Shown: positions 8,194-16,759, counted from the first letter of the stretch. The stretch is 64,000 nt of DNA from Streptococcus sobrinus DSM 20742 = ATCC 33478 (GCF_000686605.1 NZ_JMLC01000009.1:1-64000); one strand, 5' to 3'. The notes: a model not told the origin generated them from the sequence alone. Translations and numbers: made by a program.

Positions 8194-9540
8194 TCATTTA
8201 TTTGATTTTCCAAGGCTTATTAAGCTTAGCAGAACCACAACTAAGGTGATGAGCCATCCGACTCTGCTGGCCAGGATGATATTTCCCGACCAATGATTAA
8301 GGCAAGTGGAGCCAAGAGCAGAACCAGTTGAGATGGCGACGTTTTGCACCATTCGTTGAAGTGCTCCAGCATTCCCCTGCATTTCTAGGGAACTGGCCTT
8401 CATAATGCTGGCAATATTGGCTGGTTGGAAATAGCCGCCACCGATACCATAGATAAATAGACCTAATGTTAGCAGTAAGTAATTCCAATTCTGATTGAAA
8501 ACGGCTAGAAAAGCTAAGGCTAACACAATAATAATGAGGCCCAGTAGGCTGTAGCGTTGATTCTTATGGCCATCGTTTAATTTTCCCGAGACCCTTGAAA
8601 AGATGACTAATCCGGCAGGCGCTCCTAATACCAGAAGTCCTGTTAAACCGGCGCTTAATCCATAGACCTGTTCAAATATAAAAGGTGGCAGTAGAAATAC
8701 CATGGCAGAGGCAAATCCAAAGGCGATGGTTTGAAATAGATAAGAAATGAGCCTATGGTTTTCTTTCAAGCTCTTAACAGCTACTAAAGCATTATCTCTA
8801 TGGAGTTCGTAGCGGTAAAAAACCAAGCCAATCAGCAAGCTCAAAAGTATAAGTCCTAGACTGATGGTCATATTATTTGACTTACTTAAGAGTGTCAAAC
8901 CTAATAAAAGGCTAACCAAGGCAAAAGCATTGATAATACTTCCAGCCCAATCAATTTTTACCTTAACCTTATTCTCGCTGACTTTTTTGATGAGGTAGTG
9001 GTTGCAGACTAGGGCAATCAGAGCGAAAGGCAGGTTAATCCAAAAAATAAATTGCCAGAGATTCAGGGACAAGAGTAGTCCCCCAAGTGAAGGGCCAAGA
9101 ACTGGCCCCAAGCCAATCATAACTCCTAAAATACTGATGGCGCTATTCTTTTGCTCTTCAGAAACTAATGTCGTAATCAGAGCTGCTGATGTTGCTTGTA
9201 AAGCAGCGGCACCGATTCCCTGAAAAATCCGCCAAAAGACAAGCCAAGGCATGCTTGCTGCTAGGCCACAAAATAATGAGCTCAACCCAAAAAGAGCAAA
9301 ACCAAAATAGGAAATTTTTAACTTACCAATTCGGTCGCTTAAAACTCCGATGGGTAAAATACAGATAGACAAGGCTAGACTGTAACCAGTAATAGCAGTA
9401 GCTGCAATATTGGTCGTCGTCTGAAAATGGACTTTCAAATAAGATAGGGCAACGTTGATAATCCCGGTGTCTAGGGTTGATAGAAGCATTCCTAGGCCAG
9501 CGATAGTTGTCACATAATAATTCTTGCGATTGCTTTTCAT
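8194..9540 (-). CDS. MFS drug-type exporter (DHA2-like)
   Basis: A 448-residue major facilitator protein with about 12-14 hydrophobic segments. It has the motif A-like GVLSDRIGKLK (about 64-74) and the motif C-like GLGPVLGPSLGGLLL that marks proton-coupled exporters. The ATG at 9540 is chosen because a strong AAGGGGGG lies 10-17 bases upstream; the TTG at 9549 sits too close to it. It is divergent from an ArsR-type regulator across about 100 bp, which suggests regulated efflux. The substrate is unknown. Confidence 0.8.
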   Translation of the reverse strand: MKSNRKNYYVTTIAGLGMLLSTLDTGIINVALSYLKVHFQTTTNIAATAITGYSLALSICILPIGVLSDRIGKLKISYFGFALFGLSSLFCGLAASMPWLVFWRIFQGIGAAALQATSAALITTLVSEEQKNSAISILGVMIGLGPVLGPSLGGLLLSLNLWQFIFWINLPFALIALVCNHYLIKKVSENKVKVKIDWAGSIINAFALVSLLLGLTLLSKSNNMTISLGLILLSLLIGLVFYRYELHRDNALVAVKSLKENHRLISYLFQTIAFGFASAMVFLLPPFIFEQVYGLSAGLTGLLVLGAPAGLVIFSRVSGKLNDGHKNQRYSLLGLIIIVLALAFLAVFNQNWNYLLLTLGLFIYGIGGGYFQPANIASIMKASSLEMQGNAGALQRMVQNVAISTGSALGSTCLNHWSGNIILASRVGWLITLVVVLLSLISLGKSNK

Positions 9541-9576
9541 ATCTAGCAACCCCCCTTTACTAGCTTAGGCTTATGC

Positions 9577-9582
9577 TATAAT
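9577..9582 (+). promoter_or_regulatory. Extended -10 of the ArsR-type regulator gene
   Basis: TGCTATAAT (TATAAT at 9577-9582) lies in the 103-base space between the divergent exporter and regulator genes. Any operator controlling both genes would have to lie here. I do not see a long clean palindrome. Confidence 0.5.
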
Positions 9583-9643
9583 AAAGGCGACAAACAATCA
9601 ATCAATTCTAGAAAATTCGAATCGTTTGATAAGGGAGAACTCA

Positions 9644-10741
9644 ATGGCTATCAGAATTAAATTTAGTGATTACGCTCTAAAAACAGATGAAACCTTAACC
9701 CAACGTATCCAATTCGTCTATTCTCCCTTGCATGAACTTTTTAGAAGCCTCCATGTTCTTCTCAATCCACGCCATCATGGAACTAATATTGACTGGGTCC
9801 TATCTATCGAAAAAGGGTTGACTAAAAAATTTTATCAAGACCTCCATTATTTCAGCCTTTTCTATGAATTAGGAGTTGCTCCTCTGCTCTTAGCTAATTT
9901 CAAATACCATAGCAATAATCTTGACGATGAACTTCAACAATTAAAAGCTTACTTGGCTACTTATCCGGTTGATAAATTATTAGCAAACTTGAAAAAAGTA
10001 AAGCAAAACCGTGAAAATAGTTTTATTCCTAATTTGGCTAAGGGACTGGAGTGGCAGGACTACCAACCCCAATCGAGTGAGGATTTGTTAGAAGATTTAG
10101 CTCAGAAACCGAGTTTAGTTTACCAAAGGCTTTATCATTTTATCGACTGGTATCGCCAGAACATCTTTGATAAAACCTGGGAAGAAAGGAAAATTGGACA
10201 AAAGATTCTTGGAGAAATTAAAAAGCAATCTCAATATTTACGACAAACTAGTATCAGAGAAATGTTCAATCATTTGGAGAGTGACAGAATTCATTGGCAA
10301 GGTCAAGATTTATTAGTCACTAAACCTTTTGAAGAGACTCTATTGCTTGATGATAAGGCGGTCATTGTGCTTTTACCAAGTTATTTTATATGGCCTCACC
10401 TCTTTGTTGATAGCTTCGAGCAGGGAATCTGTCTGGGCTACGCTCTGACCCAAGAAAATAATAGCTACGCCATAAATTCGAAAGGTCTAACTACTATTTT
10501 TAAAGCCCTTAGTGATCCTGTTCGTTTGCAAATTCTACACCAGTTAGCGGACAAGCCGTCCACCACTCAATCCCTAGCGCAAATCTTGCTTATGAGCAAT
10601 TCTGCTATTTCGCGCCACCTACGAATCTTGAAGGAAGCTAAGTTATTGGAAAGTAGGAAATCTAAAAAATTCGTTCTCTATCAACCGACTGACCTGCTGA
10701 CCCAAGTAATACCAGATTTTTATCAGTTCTTTGATGAGTAA
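9644..10741 (+). CDS. ArsR-type transcriptional regulator with a large N-terminal domain
   Basis: 365 residues from the ATG at 9644, with AAGGGAG seven bases upstream. The C-terminal 85 residues are a winged helix of the ArsR type: ALSDPVRLQILHQL, then SNSAISRHLRILKEAKLL as the recognition helix region, at about 281-350. The first 280 residues have no motif I can name; they lack a membrane segment and are rich in aromatic and charged residues. ArsR proteins are usually near 100 residues, so this is a long, two-part member. The divergent exporter is the obvious target. Confidence 0.75.
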   Translation: MAIRIKFSDYALKTDETLTQRIQFVYSPLHELFRSLHVLLNPRHHGTNIDWVLSIEKGLTKKFYQDLHYFSLFYELGVAPLLLANFKYHSNNLDDELQQLKAYLATYPVDKLLANLKKVKQNRENSFIPNLAKGLEWQDYQPQSSEDLLEDLAQKPSLVYQRLYHFIDWYRQNIFDKTWEERKIGQKILGEIKKQSQYLRQTSIREMFNHLESDRIHWQGQDLLVTKPFEETLLLDDKAVIVLLPSYFIWPHLFVDSFEQGICLGYALTQENNSYAINSKGLTTIFKALSDPVRLQILHQLADKPSTTQSLAQILLMSNSAISRHLRILKEAKLLESRKSKKFVLYQPTDLLTQVIPDFYQFFDE

Positions 10742-10746
10742 GCTGA

Positions 10747-10769
10747 GGCCCAAAAATCTGGGCCTTTTT
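10747..10769 (+). terminator. Terminator after the ArsR-type gene
   Basis: GGCCCA/TGGGCC stem with the loop AAAAATC, followed by TTTTT, immediately after the stop codon. Confidence 0.85.
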
Positions 10770-10882
10770 CATGCTTATAACTTTTTCTTATAGCTCACTA
10801 TCAAATTTAAGTATGGAAGATTGGAGTTTTGCTTGCCTCAAACCGTGTTACAATTACAAGTAACGATTAAGGAGGCGATTTG

Positions 10883-11977
10883 ATGACACAAGATTATAAA
10901 CTAGCGACAATATTGGCGCATGCGGGAATCAATTCTGATAAGGAAACGGGAGCTTTGGCGGCTCCCCTGCATTTTTCAACGACCTATCAGCACCCTGAAT
11001 TTGGTCAGTCGACGGGTTTTGACTACACCCGGACCAAAAATCCTACCAGGGCTACATTGGAAAAAACCTTGGCAGCCATTGAAAAGGCTGATTATGCTAT
11101 TGCCACTAGTTCCGGCATGAGTGCCATTGTTCTGGCCTTGGAAATCTTCCCGGTTGGTTCCAAGGTCGTGGCAGCTCGGGACCTCTACGGTGGCTCCTTC
11201 CGCTGGTTTAATGACCAGGAAGAGCAGGGCCGTTTCTCCTTTACCTATGCCAATTCGCAGGCTGAGATGGTAGCAGCTATTTCTGACGATACCGACATTG
11301 TCTATATCGAAACGCCGACCAACCCCCTCATGATTGAGTTTGATATTAAGACGGTGGCAGAACTGGCCCACCAAAAGGGGGCAGTAGTCATTGTTGACAA
11401 TACCTTCTACAGCCCCATTTACCAAAACCCAATTGAGCTGGGGGCAGATATCGTGGTCCACTCTGCGACCAAATACCTAGCGGGACACAATGATGTTCTA
11501 GCGGGAGTTGTCATCACAAGCAACCAAGACTACTATGATAAGCTTCTCTATAATCTAAATACTACGGGTCCTAATCTGTCGCCTTTTGATAGTTACATGC
11601 TCATGCGGGGGCTCAAGACCCTCAAGCTCAGGATGGAAGCTTCGACCAAGAATGCCCAATCTGTCGCCAACTTCTTGCAAGAATCGCCAGCTGTTAAGGA
11701 AGTCCTTTACACCGGCAAGGGAGGCATGGTCTCCTTCAAGGTCAAGGACCAGGCTAAAATTCCAGCTATCATCAATAGCTTGCAGGTCTTCACCTTTGCT
11801 GAAAGTCTGGGGGGCGTGGAAAGTCTCATTACCTACCCAACAACTCAAACCCACGCCGATATTCCAGCTGCAGTCAGAGCTTCTTATGGTTTGACCGATG
11901 ACCTCTTGCGCCTCTCTATCGGTATTGAAGATAGTCAAGATTTGGTTAATGACCTTAAACAGGCTCTAGAAAGCTAA
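10883..11977 (+). CDS. metB: Cystathionine gamma-synthase-type PLP enzyme
   Basis: 364 residues, Cys/Met metabolism PLP family (fold type I). The Schiff-base lysine lies in SATKYLAGHNDVLAG (about residue 197), and the cofactor aspartate in VIVDNTFYSP (about 172). The ATG at 10883 follows AAGGAGGCG, so it is preferred to the adjacent TTG. The family covers cystathionine gamma-synthase, beta- and gamma-lyases. I choose the synthase because this gene, followed by a PatB-type lyase, matches the metB-patB pair of S. mutans. Together they would turn activated homoserine plus cysteine into homocysteine. Confidence 0.8.
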   Translation: MTQDYKLATILAHAGINSDKETGALAAPLHFSTTYQHPEFGQSTGFDYTRTKNPTRATLEKTLAAIEKADYAIATSSGMSAIVLALEIFPVGSKVVAARDLYGGSFRWFNDQEEQGRFSFTYANSQAEMVAAISDDTDIVYIETPTNPLMIEFDIKTVAELAHQKGAVVIVDNTFYSPIYQNPIELGADIVVHSATKYLAGHNDVLAGVVITSNQDYYDKLLYNLNTTGPNLSPFDSYMLMRGLKTLKLRMEASTKNAQSVANFLQESPAVKEVLYTGKGGMVSFKVKDQAKIPAIINSLQVFTFAESLGGVESLITYPTTQTHADIPAAVRASYGLTDDLLRLSIGIEDSQDLVNDLKQALES

Positions 11978-12069
11978 TAAGTCAGTAGTTAAGTCTTGTT
12001 TGTAACTTTCCTAGTTTGATGAGTCCAGAGCTCCTTGTGAGCTCAAGCAAAATTAGTCAGGAGAAAAAG

Positions 12070-13224
12070 ATGACACAATACGATTTCACCACCCTACCCA
12101 ATCGCCTCAACAACCATTCCATGAAGTGGAAAGAAGTGGAGGCTAATCGTGACCTCCTGCCCCTCTGGGTGGCTGATATGGATTTTCTGGCCTTCCCTGA
12201 AATGAAGGCAGCTGTTCAAGTCTATGCCGACCGTGAGGTCTATGGCTATCCCTATTTTTCAGACCAGGTGCTGGAGTCTATTCAGACCTGGGAAAAAGAG
12301 CAGCACGGCTATAGTTTTGATAAGGAAACCTTGGTTCTGATTGAAGGAGTGGTGCCAGCTATTTCCGTGGCTATTCAGGCCTTCAGTAAGGAGGGTGAAG
12401 CTGTCCTCATCAACACGCCGGTCTATCCGCCCTTTGCCCGTTCGGTCAAGCTCAATAATCGCAAGTTGGTTGAAAATTCCTTGGTTGAAAGAAATGGCCA
12501 CTTTGAGTTAGATTTTGACCAACTGGAAAAAGATTTGGTGGATAATCAGGTCAAGGTCTACGTTTTCTGCAGTCCCCATAATCCTGGCGGTCGGGTCTGG
12601 AGTCCAGAAGAGCTGGTCAAGGTGGCAGAGCTCTGCCACAAACACCATGTCATCTTGGTTTCTGATGAGATTCACCAAGACCTAGCCCTCTTTGGCAACA
12701 AGCACCATTCACTCAACACTCTGGGCGATTTCAAGGATTTCACTCTGATTCTCTCTAGCGCTACCAAGACTTTCAATGTCGCTGGGACCAAGAATAGCTT
12801 TGCCATTATTGAAAAACCTGAGTTGAGAGCTCTTTTCAAGAAGCGCCAGCTGGCCAATAATCAGCATGAGGTACCAACTATTGGTCTGGTAACAACCGAA
12901 ACGGCCTTTCGCCATGGTCAAGCTTGGTTGGCTGAGCTCAAGCAGGTATTGGAAGATAATATCAATCTGGTTGTTGAGCGTTTGACTAAAGAAACGCAAA
13001 TCAAGGTCATGAAGCCGGAAGGAACCTATCTGGTTTGGCTAGATTTTTCTGCTTACGACCTAGACGATGAGGAGCTCCACCGCAAAATCAAGGAAGAAGC
13101 TAAATTGATTCTTAATGTCGGCTCAACCTTTGGTAAAGAAGGAGTTAGCCACGCTCGACTCAATGTCGCTACACCTAAGGCTACTTTAGAGGATGCCTTG
13201 GATCGTTTGGTTAAGGTCTTCTAA
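12070..13224 (+). CDS. PatB/MalY-type cystathionine beta-lyase (aminotransferase fold)
   Basis: 384 residues from ATG 12070, preceded by AGGAGAAAAAG; upstream in-frame codons are judged non-coding. Class I/II aminotransferase fold: PLP lysine 233 in SSATKTFNVAGTKNSF, SPHNPGGRVW at about 168-177 and VSDEIHQDL at about 197-205. The PLWVADMDF segment near the N-terminus is typical of the PatB/MalY C-S lyase subgroup rather than of true aminotransferases. It would cleave cystathionine to homocysteine, pyruvate and ammonia, or release H2S from cysteine. It sits 92 bases after metB. Its TAA is the first part of repeat R1a. Confidence 0.85.
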   Translation: MTQYDFTTLPNRLNNHSMKWKEVEANRDLLPLWVADMDFLAFPEMKAAVQVYADREVYGYPYFSDQVLESIQTWEKEQHGYSFDKETLVLIEGVVPAISVAIQAFSKEGEAVLINTPVYPPFARSVKLNNRKLVENSLVERNGHFELDFDQLEKDLVDNQVKVYVFCSPHNPGGRVWSPEELVKVAELCHKHHVILVSDEIHQDLALFGNKHHSLNTLGDFKDFTLILSSATKTFNVAGTKNSFAIIEKPELRALFKKRQLANNQHEVPTIGLVTTETAFRHGQAWLAELKQVLEDNINLVVERLTKETQIKVMKPEGTYLVWLDFSAYDLDDEELHRKIKEEAKLILNVGSTFGKEGVSHARLNVATPKATLEDALDRLVKVF

Positions 13225-13502
13225 TACTCTTCGAAAATCAAAATTTTCCGTCGTTAACTCACTTTGCCGTACTTACTGAGGAAAGCAAAGCTTTCTCAAT
13301 TTGTCCACCTCAAAAGGTCTCCCAGACCTTTTGAGCTACCTGCAGTTCGTTCCCTTGCGACACGAAGATAAAATAGTCGATAATACTATTTTATCTGAGT
13401 TAGTGAGGGAGCTAGGCAATCGCCATAGGGATTGCCGTTTGACCTCGCCTTTGAATGGCTGAGGTCTTTGCTCCATCCTGTTTTTGATTTCCATTGAGTA
13501 TA
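13224..13502 (+). repeat. Repeat R1, copy a (complete)
   Basis: It begins ATACTCTTCGAAAATCAA at the last base of the patB stop and ends TTGATTTCCATTGAGTAT. The ends are imperfect inverted repeats. Inside are GAAAGCAAAGCTTTC (near 13281), a perfect 12-bp stem CTCAAAAGGTCT/AGACCTTTTGAG (13309-13335), and a perfect 12-bp stem AGATAAAATAGT/ACTATTTTATCT (13366-13396). A three-way junction follows: closing GGAGC/GCTCC (13408-13412 with 13470-13474), GGCAATC/GATTGCC, and GACCTC/GAGGTC. It precedes the upp promoter. Confidence 0.8.
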
Positions 13503-13572
13503 AGCAGTAAGGATATTTGGGTCAGGCGATCTCTAATTCCTGAATTTTCCTGCTAAATATCGGATGTTTTGC

Positions 13573-13578
13573 TATAAT
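13573..13578 (+). promoter_or_regulatory. upp promoter -10
   Basis: Extended TGCTATAAT about 50 bases before the upp ATG and downstream of repeat R1a. No strong -35 is visible at 17 bases, as is common for extended -10 promoters. Confidence 0.55.
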
Positions 13579-13627
13579 AAAGAAAAATATCTAGAAAGGT
13601 GGCAAGCTTCAAGCAAGCTGACACATT

Positions 13628-14257
13628 ATGGGAAAATTTCAAGTTATTTCACATCCACTGATTCAACACAAATTGTCAATTTTGCGCCGGGAGGACACTT
13701 CTACCAAGGTCTTTCGTGAATTGGTTAACGAGATTGCTATGCTGATGGGTTATGAAGTCTCACGTGACCTGCCTCTGGAAGATATTGAGATTCAAACGCC
13801 AATTACCAAGACCACGCAAAAACAATTGGCTGGTAAGAAATTGGCCATTGTCCCAATCCTGCGAGCTGGTATCGGTATGGTTGATGGCCTGGTCAGTCTG
13901 GTTCCAGCAGCCAAGGTCGGTCATATCGGTATGTACCGGGATGAAGAGACCCTGCAACCTGTTGAATATCTGGTTAAATTGCCAGAAGATATTGACCAAA
14001 GACAAATCTTCTTGGTCGACCCTATGTTGGCAACAGGTGGTTCAGCGATTTTAGGGGTTGATTCCTTGAAGAAGCGTGGTGCAGCCAATATTAAATTTGT
14101 CTGCTTGGTAGCGGCTCCTGAAGGGGTTAAGGCCCTGCAAGAAGCCCATCCTGACATCGATATCTACACCGCAGCTCTGGACGAAAAGCTCAATGAAAAT
14201 GGCTATATTGTTCCAGGTCTGGGTGATGCTGGTGACCGACTCTTCGGCACCAAATAA
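13628..14257 (+). CDS. upp: Uracil phosphoribosyltransferase
   Basis: A 209-residue enzyme of pyrimidine salvage that makes UMP from uracil and PRPP. The PRPP-binding loop is [11 protein letters not shown] (about 131-141), and the family's RAGIGMVDG is at about 79-87. Length matches the usual 209. It is transcribed alone from an extended -10 promoter, between metB-patB and clpP as in S. mutans. Confidence 0.96.
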   Translation: MGKFQVISHPLIQHKLSILRREDTSTKVFRELVNEIAMLMGYEVSRDLPLEDIEIQTPITKTTQKQLAGKKLAIVPILRAGIGMVDGLVSLVPAAKVGHIGMYRDEETLQPVEYLVKLPEDIDQRQIFLVDPMLATGGSAILGVDSLKKRGAANIKFVCLVAAPEGVKALQEAHPDIDIYTAALDEKLNENGYIVPGLGDAGDRLFGTK

Positions 14258-14271
14258 ATTAATAAAGCAAA

Positions 14272-14304
14272 AGCTGAGGCTGGGATGTCAAGTCCTGGCC
14301 TCGC
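14272..14304 (+). terminator. Possible terminator after upp
   Basis: AGCTGAGGCTGGGA and TCCTGGCCTCGCT form a stem with mismatches about 15 bases after the upp stop. The T-run that follows is weak (AGTTTTG). Confidence 0.4.
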
Positions 14305-14394
14305 TAGTTTTGTGGCATTAATCACTTGAATCGGCTGTGCTAGGTCGGTCAAGGAAATTGGCAGTTCTGGCGTAACAAGGCCAACTCACTCTCA

Positions 14395-14665
14395 TTTTAT
14401 ACTAATCAAACTTCAAATTTTTCAGCTGACAGCTCTAGATTTGCAAAATCTTATTAAAAAGGAAAAAAGCTGTGGCTAGCGACCTAAGAATAGAGTGATA
14501 CTTTCACCAAAGTGGTATTCTTAGCAACAACCACATTTGTTGCTAAGAACGGAATTTTCGAGACATTGGCTCGAAAATTAGCAATGAAACTCCGCAAGGA
14601 GGTTGCTTGCGTCCGCACTTTTTAAGAAAGTATCAAAAATGAAAGCTTTGATGCATATAAAGTAT
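14395..14665 (+). repeat. Repeat R3, copy a
   Basis: The outer ends are TTTTATACT and ATATAAAGTAT. The core at 14496-14635 is closed by TGATACTTTC/GAAAGTATCA. It holds a perfect 13-bp stem TTCTTAGCAACAA/TTGTTGCTAAGAA (14518-14549), TTTTCGAG/CTCGAAAA, and AACTCC/GGAGGTT. The conserved unpaired GCTTGCGTCCGCAC follows. It lies between upp and the CtsR-controlled clpP promoter. Confidence 0.8.
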
Positions 14666-14686
14666 TTGCCTTATCTAAGTTTTTTA

Positions 14687-14716
14687 TTTGACCTTTTTTG
14701 ACCAAACAGCTATAAT
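14687..14716 (+). promoter_or_regulatory. clpP promoter with overlapping CtsR operator
   Basis: TTTGACC-TTT-TTTGACC at 14687-14703 is, on the other strand, GGTCAAA-NNN-GGTCAAA, the direct-repeat CtsR operator of Gram-positive heat-shock genes. TTGACC (14688-14693), 17 bases and TATAAT (14711-14716) form the promoter, so CtsR binding would cover the -35. This predicts heat-inducible clpP. Confidence 0.92.
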
Positions 14717-14800
14717 GGTGTCACGGTGATAAGGCGACCAATCTCTACTCAAGCAGGTCGGTTACCTGTCCAAATTTAAGTTAAGAAACGGAGAACCTTT

Positions 14801-15391
14801 ATGATCCCAGTAGTTATTGAACAAACCAGCCGTGGGGAACGCTCCTACGATATTTATTCTCGCCTTTTAAAAGACCGCATTGTCATGTTGACAGGTCCAG
14901 TTGAGGACAATATGGCTAACTCCATCATTGCCCAACTGCTTTTCTTAGATGCCCAGGATAGTACTAAGGACATCTACCTCTATGTTAATAGCCCAGGTGG
15001 CTCTGTCTCAGCTGGTTTGGCTATTGTTGACACCATGAATTTCATCAAGTCAGATGTCCAAACCATTGTTATGGGGATGGCAGCTTCTATGGGGACCATC
15101 ATCGCTTCCAGCGGTGCCAAAGGCAAACGCTTTATGCTCCCTCACGCTGAATACATGATTCACCAGCCAATGGGTGGTACTGGTGCCGGTACTCAACAAT
15201 CTGATCTAACTATCGCTGCTGAACATCTCTTGCAAACTCGTGAAACACTTGAAAAAATCTTAGCTGACAATTCAGGTCAAAGTCTCAAGAAGATTCATGC
15301 CGATGCCGAACGTGATAACTGGATGACAGCCAAAGAAACCCTTGATTATGGCTTCATTGACGAAATCATGGAAAACAATGAATTGAAGTAA
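14801..15391 (+). CDS. clpP: ATP-dependent Clp protease proteolytic subunit
   Basis: A 196-residue serine protease that assembles into the tetradecameric ClpP chamber and degrades substrates fed by Clp ATPases. The catalytic triad is visible: Ser96 in GMAASMG, His121 in YMIHQPMGG and Asp172 in ERDNWM. The leader from the promoter is about 80 nt. A terminator follows, so it is monocistronic, and the perfect CtsR box predicts stress control. Confidence 0.97.
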   Translation: MIPVVIEQTSRGERSYDIYSRLLKDRIVMLTGPVEDNMANSIIAQLLFLDAQDSTKDIYLYVNSPGGSVSAGLAIVDTMNFIKSDVQTIVMGMAASMGTIIASSGAKGKRFMLPHAEYMIHQPMGGTGAGTQQSDLTIAAEHLLQTRETLEKILADNSGQSLKKIHADAERDNWMTAKETLDYGFIDEIMENNELK

Positions 15392-15412
15392 GCCCTCAAT
15401 TAGAACTCACCT

Positions 15413-15441
15413 AAAAAGCCGGCCAGATTTAGTCGGTTTTT
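15413..15441 (+). terminator. Terminator after clpP
   Basis: AAAAAGCCGGC and GTCGGTTTTT form a stem with loop near AGATTTA, 22 bases after the clpP stop. Confidence 0.75.
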
Positions 15442-15449
15442 CAATATGC

Positions 15450-15455
15450 TATAAT
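15450..15455 (+). promoter_or_regulatory. ylbF extended -10, six bases before the start codon
   Basis: TGCTATAAT with TATAAT at 15450-15455; the ylbF ATG is at 15462. Initiation at the usual distance would fall on the ATG, giving a leaderless mRNA. Confidence 0.6.
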
Positions 15456-15461
15456 AGGAAT

Positions 15462-15905
15462 ATGTTAGAAATTAATGAGGACTTACTGGCCATTGATGAT
15501 GCTATTGATAGCTTGGTTGAGGCGATTTTAGCCAGCCCACAGGCTCAAGCTTATCAGGTAAGTAAGGCAGACTTGGTAGCAGACTCAGAGCTCCAAATTC
15601 AGTTGGCCACTTTTCGAGAACTCCGGGCCAGCTATGAGGAACAAAAGGAATTTGCCAAGTACCGGCCAGAGATTGCCCAGCTTCGTCGTCGGGTCTTGCG
15701 CCTAAAGCGACAAATTGACCTGACCCAGACTATGCAGGATTTTCGGGCAGCAGAGGTTGCCCTCCAGCGCCTCCTGGCAGAAGTTACCCAGCAACTGGCT
15801 CAGACCATTTCGACTGATATTTTTGTTGATACGGGATTGCCCCTGGCGCCACATCATCAACAACACGGCCATGGTCGAGGTCAGAACATTCGTGAGAAAG
15901 GATAA
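15462..15905 (+). CDS. YlbF/YmcA-family protein
   Basis: 147 residues, mostly alpha-helical and charged, with the Com_YlbF family pattern across about 10-115 (IDSLVEAILASPQAQAY, then helical RELRASYEEQKEFAKYRPEI). In Bacillus, YlbF-YmcA-YaaT form a complex that affects RNase Y activity and competence; the streptococcal role is not established here. The C-terminus is His-rich (PLAPHHQQHGHGRGQ). It probably has a leaderless start. It is followed after 11 bases by ylbG. Confidence 0.75.
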   Translation: MLEINEDLLAIDDAIDSLVEAILASPQAQAYQVSKADLVADSELQIQLATFRELRASYEEQKEFAKYRPEIAQLRRRVLRLKRQIDLTQTMQDFRAAEVALQRLLAEVTQQLAQTISTDIFVDTGLPLAPHHQQHGHGRGQNIREKG

Positions 15906-15916
15906 GTTAAACAAGC

Positions 15917-16189
15917 ATGTTTGAGAAAGAAAAACGAGTGGGGATTATCGTTTATCTCTATTATAATCGGGATGCCCGCAAGTTGAATCGCTATGGCGAT
16001 ATGATTTACCACTCACGGCGCTTCCGTTATGTTCAACTCTACCTGGATGCGCAGAAGCAGGAGGAAGTAGTCGATGCCCTGAAAAAGTTGAAATTTGTCA
16101 AAAGGGTTCGTCCTTCTCACTTGGACGATATCAATCAAGACTTCGTCGGTAGTCTGCTTCGAGAGGACCTACCAGCGGTGGAACAATAA
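15917..16189 (+). CDS. YlbG-family protein (DUF2129)
   Basis: A 90-residue small cytoplasmic protein starting MFEKEKRVGIIVYLYYNRDA, characteristic of the YlbG/UPF0298 family. The family is found next to ylbF in many Firmicutes and its function is unknown. It shares an operon with ylbF and is closed by the terminator at 16198-16228. Its size fits the family. Confidence 0.85.
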   Translation: MFEKEKRVGIIVYLYYNRDARKLNRYGDMIYHSRRFRYVQLYLDAQKQEEVVDALKKLKFVKRVRPSHLDDINQDFVGSLLREDLPAVEQ

Positions 16190-16197
16190 GATAATCT

Positions 16198-16228
16198 AGC
16201 TAGTCCTTGAAAGGACCTAGCTTTTTTT
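16198..16228 (+). terminator. Terminator after ylbG
   Basis: AGCTAGTCCTT and AAGGACCTAGCT form a near-perfect stem followed by seven T. Confidence 0.9.
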
Positions 16229-16235
16229 AATTGAC

Positions 16236-16593
16236 TTATACACTTTGAATCTCAAAACTTACAATTTCTAATTCTACTTCTAGTTCAGTCGTGTCTTTCT
16301 AGAAGGGGCTAGTTTTCTAGATGAGAAAAAGATGGGGTGATACTTTCGCCAAAGTGGTATGAAACTCCTTTGGATTCTAAGAAATCATCCACCGGATAAT
16401 TTCTTCTTGCGTCCGCACTTTTAAACGACATTCCATTTTAAAAATCGATGCTATTTTTAAAATGGAATTAGTAAGGTAGCTAGGTAACTCGCTCTAGCGA
16501 TTACCGTAGTTTATCAGCGATTTTTAATCATTGGTAAACTTACTACGTTAGAAAGTATCAAAATTGAAAACCCTGCTTTCAACAAAGTATAAA
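16236..16593 (+). repeat. Repeat R3, copy b, with nested junction module
   Basis: Outer ends are TTATACACTTTG and CAAAGTATAAAT (inverted). The core 16338-16560 is closed by TGATACTTTC/GAAAGTATCA. After the conserved GCGTCCGCAC comes an inserted module at about 16421-16550. It has a perfect 16-bp stem (16430-16445 with 16453-16468) and a three-way junction closed by GTAG/CTAC (16476-16479 with 16543-16546). The junction arms are GGTAA-TCGC/GCGA-TTACC and GTTTATCA/TGGTAAAC. The same module occurs at 57751-57875. Confidence 0.8.
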
Positions 16594-16651
16594 TAGCAAA
16601 AGCGTTGTAAACCCTTACACGACAAGCTTTCCCAAGCTCAGGTAAATACCC

Positions 16652-16680
16652 TTGACAATTATCAGATAATTCTGTATTCT
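16652..16680 (+). promoter_or_regulatory. livK promoter with CodY-like palindrome
   Basis: TTGACA (16652-16657), 17 bases and TATTCT (16675-16680). The perfect palindrome AATTATCAGATAATT (16657-16671) fills the spacer. It matches the CodY consensus AATTTTCWGAAAATT at 13 of 15 positions. Its place in front of a branched-chain amino acid transporter fits CodY repression when these amino acids are plentiful. Confidence 0.8.
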
Positions 16681-16759
16681 ATTCAATAGCCTTAAAAAGC
16701 GGTAGAATTGGGAATAAATCCCGAACTGCTTTTAAATTTAGAATGAGGAGAATAATCTT

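Noticed and set aside
13224-13502. Repeats R1-R4 as a CRISPR array or BOX elements
   Set aside because: There are no short direct repeats with regular spacers, and the units do not match the BOX A-B-C pattern I know from pneumococcus.
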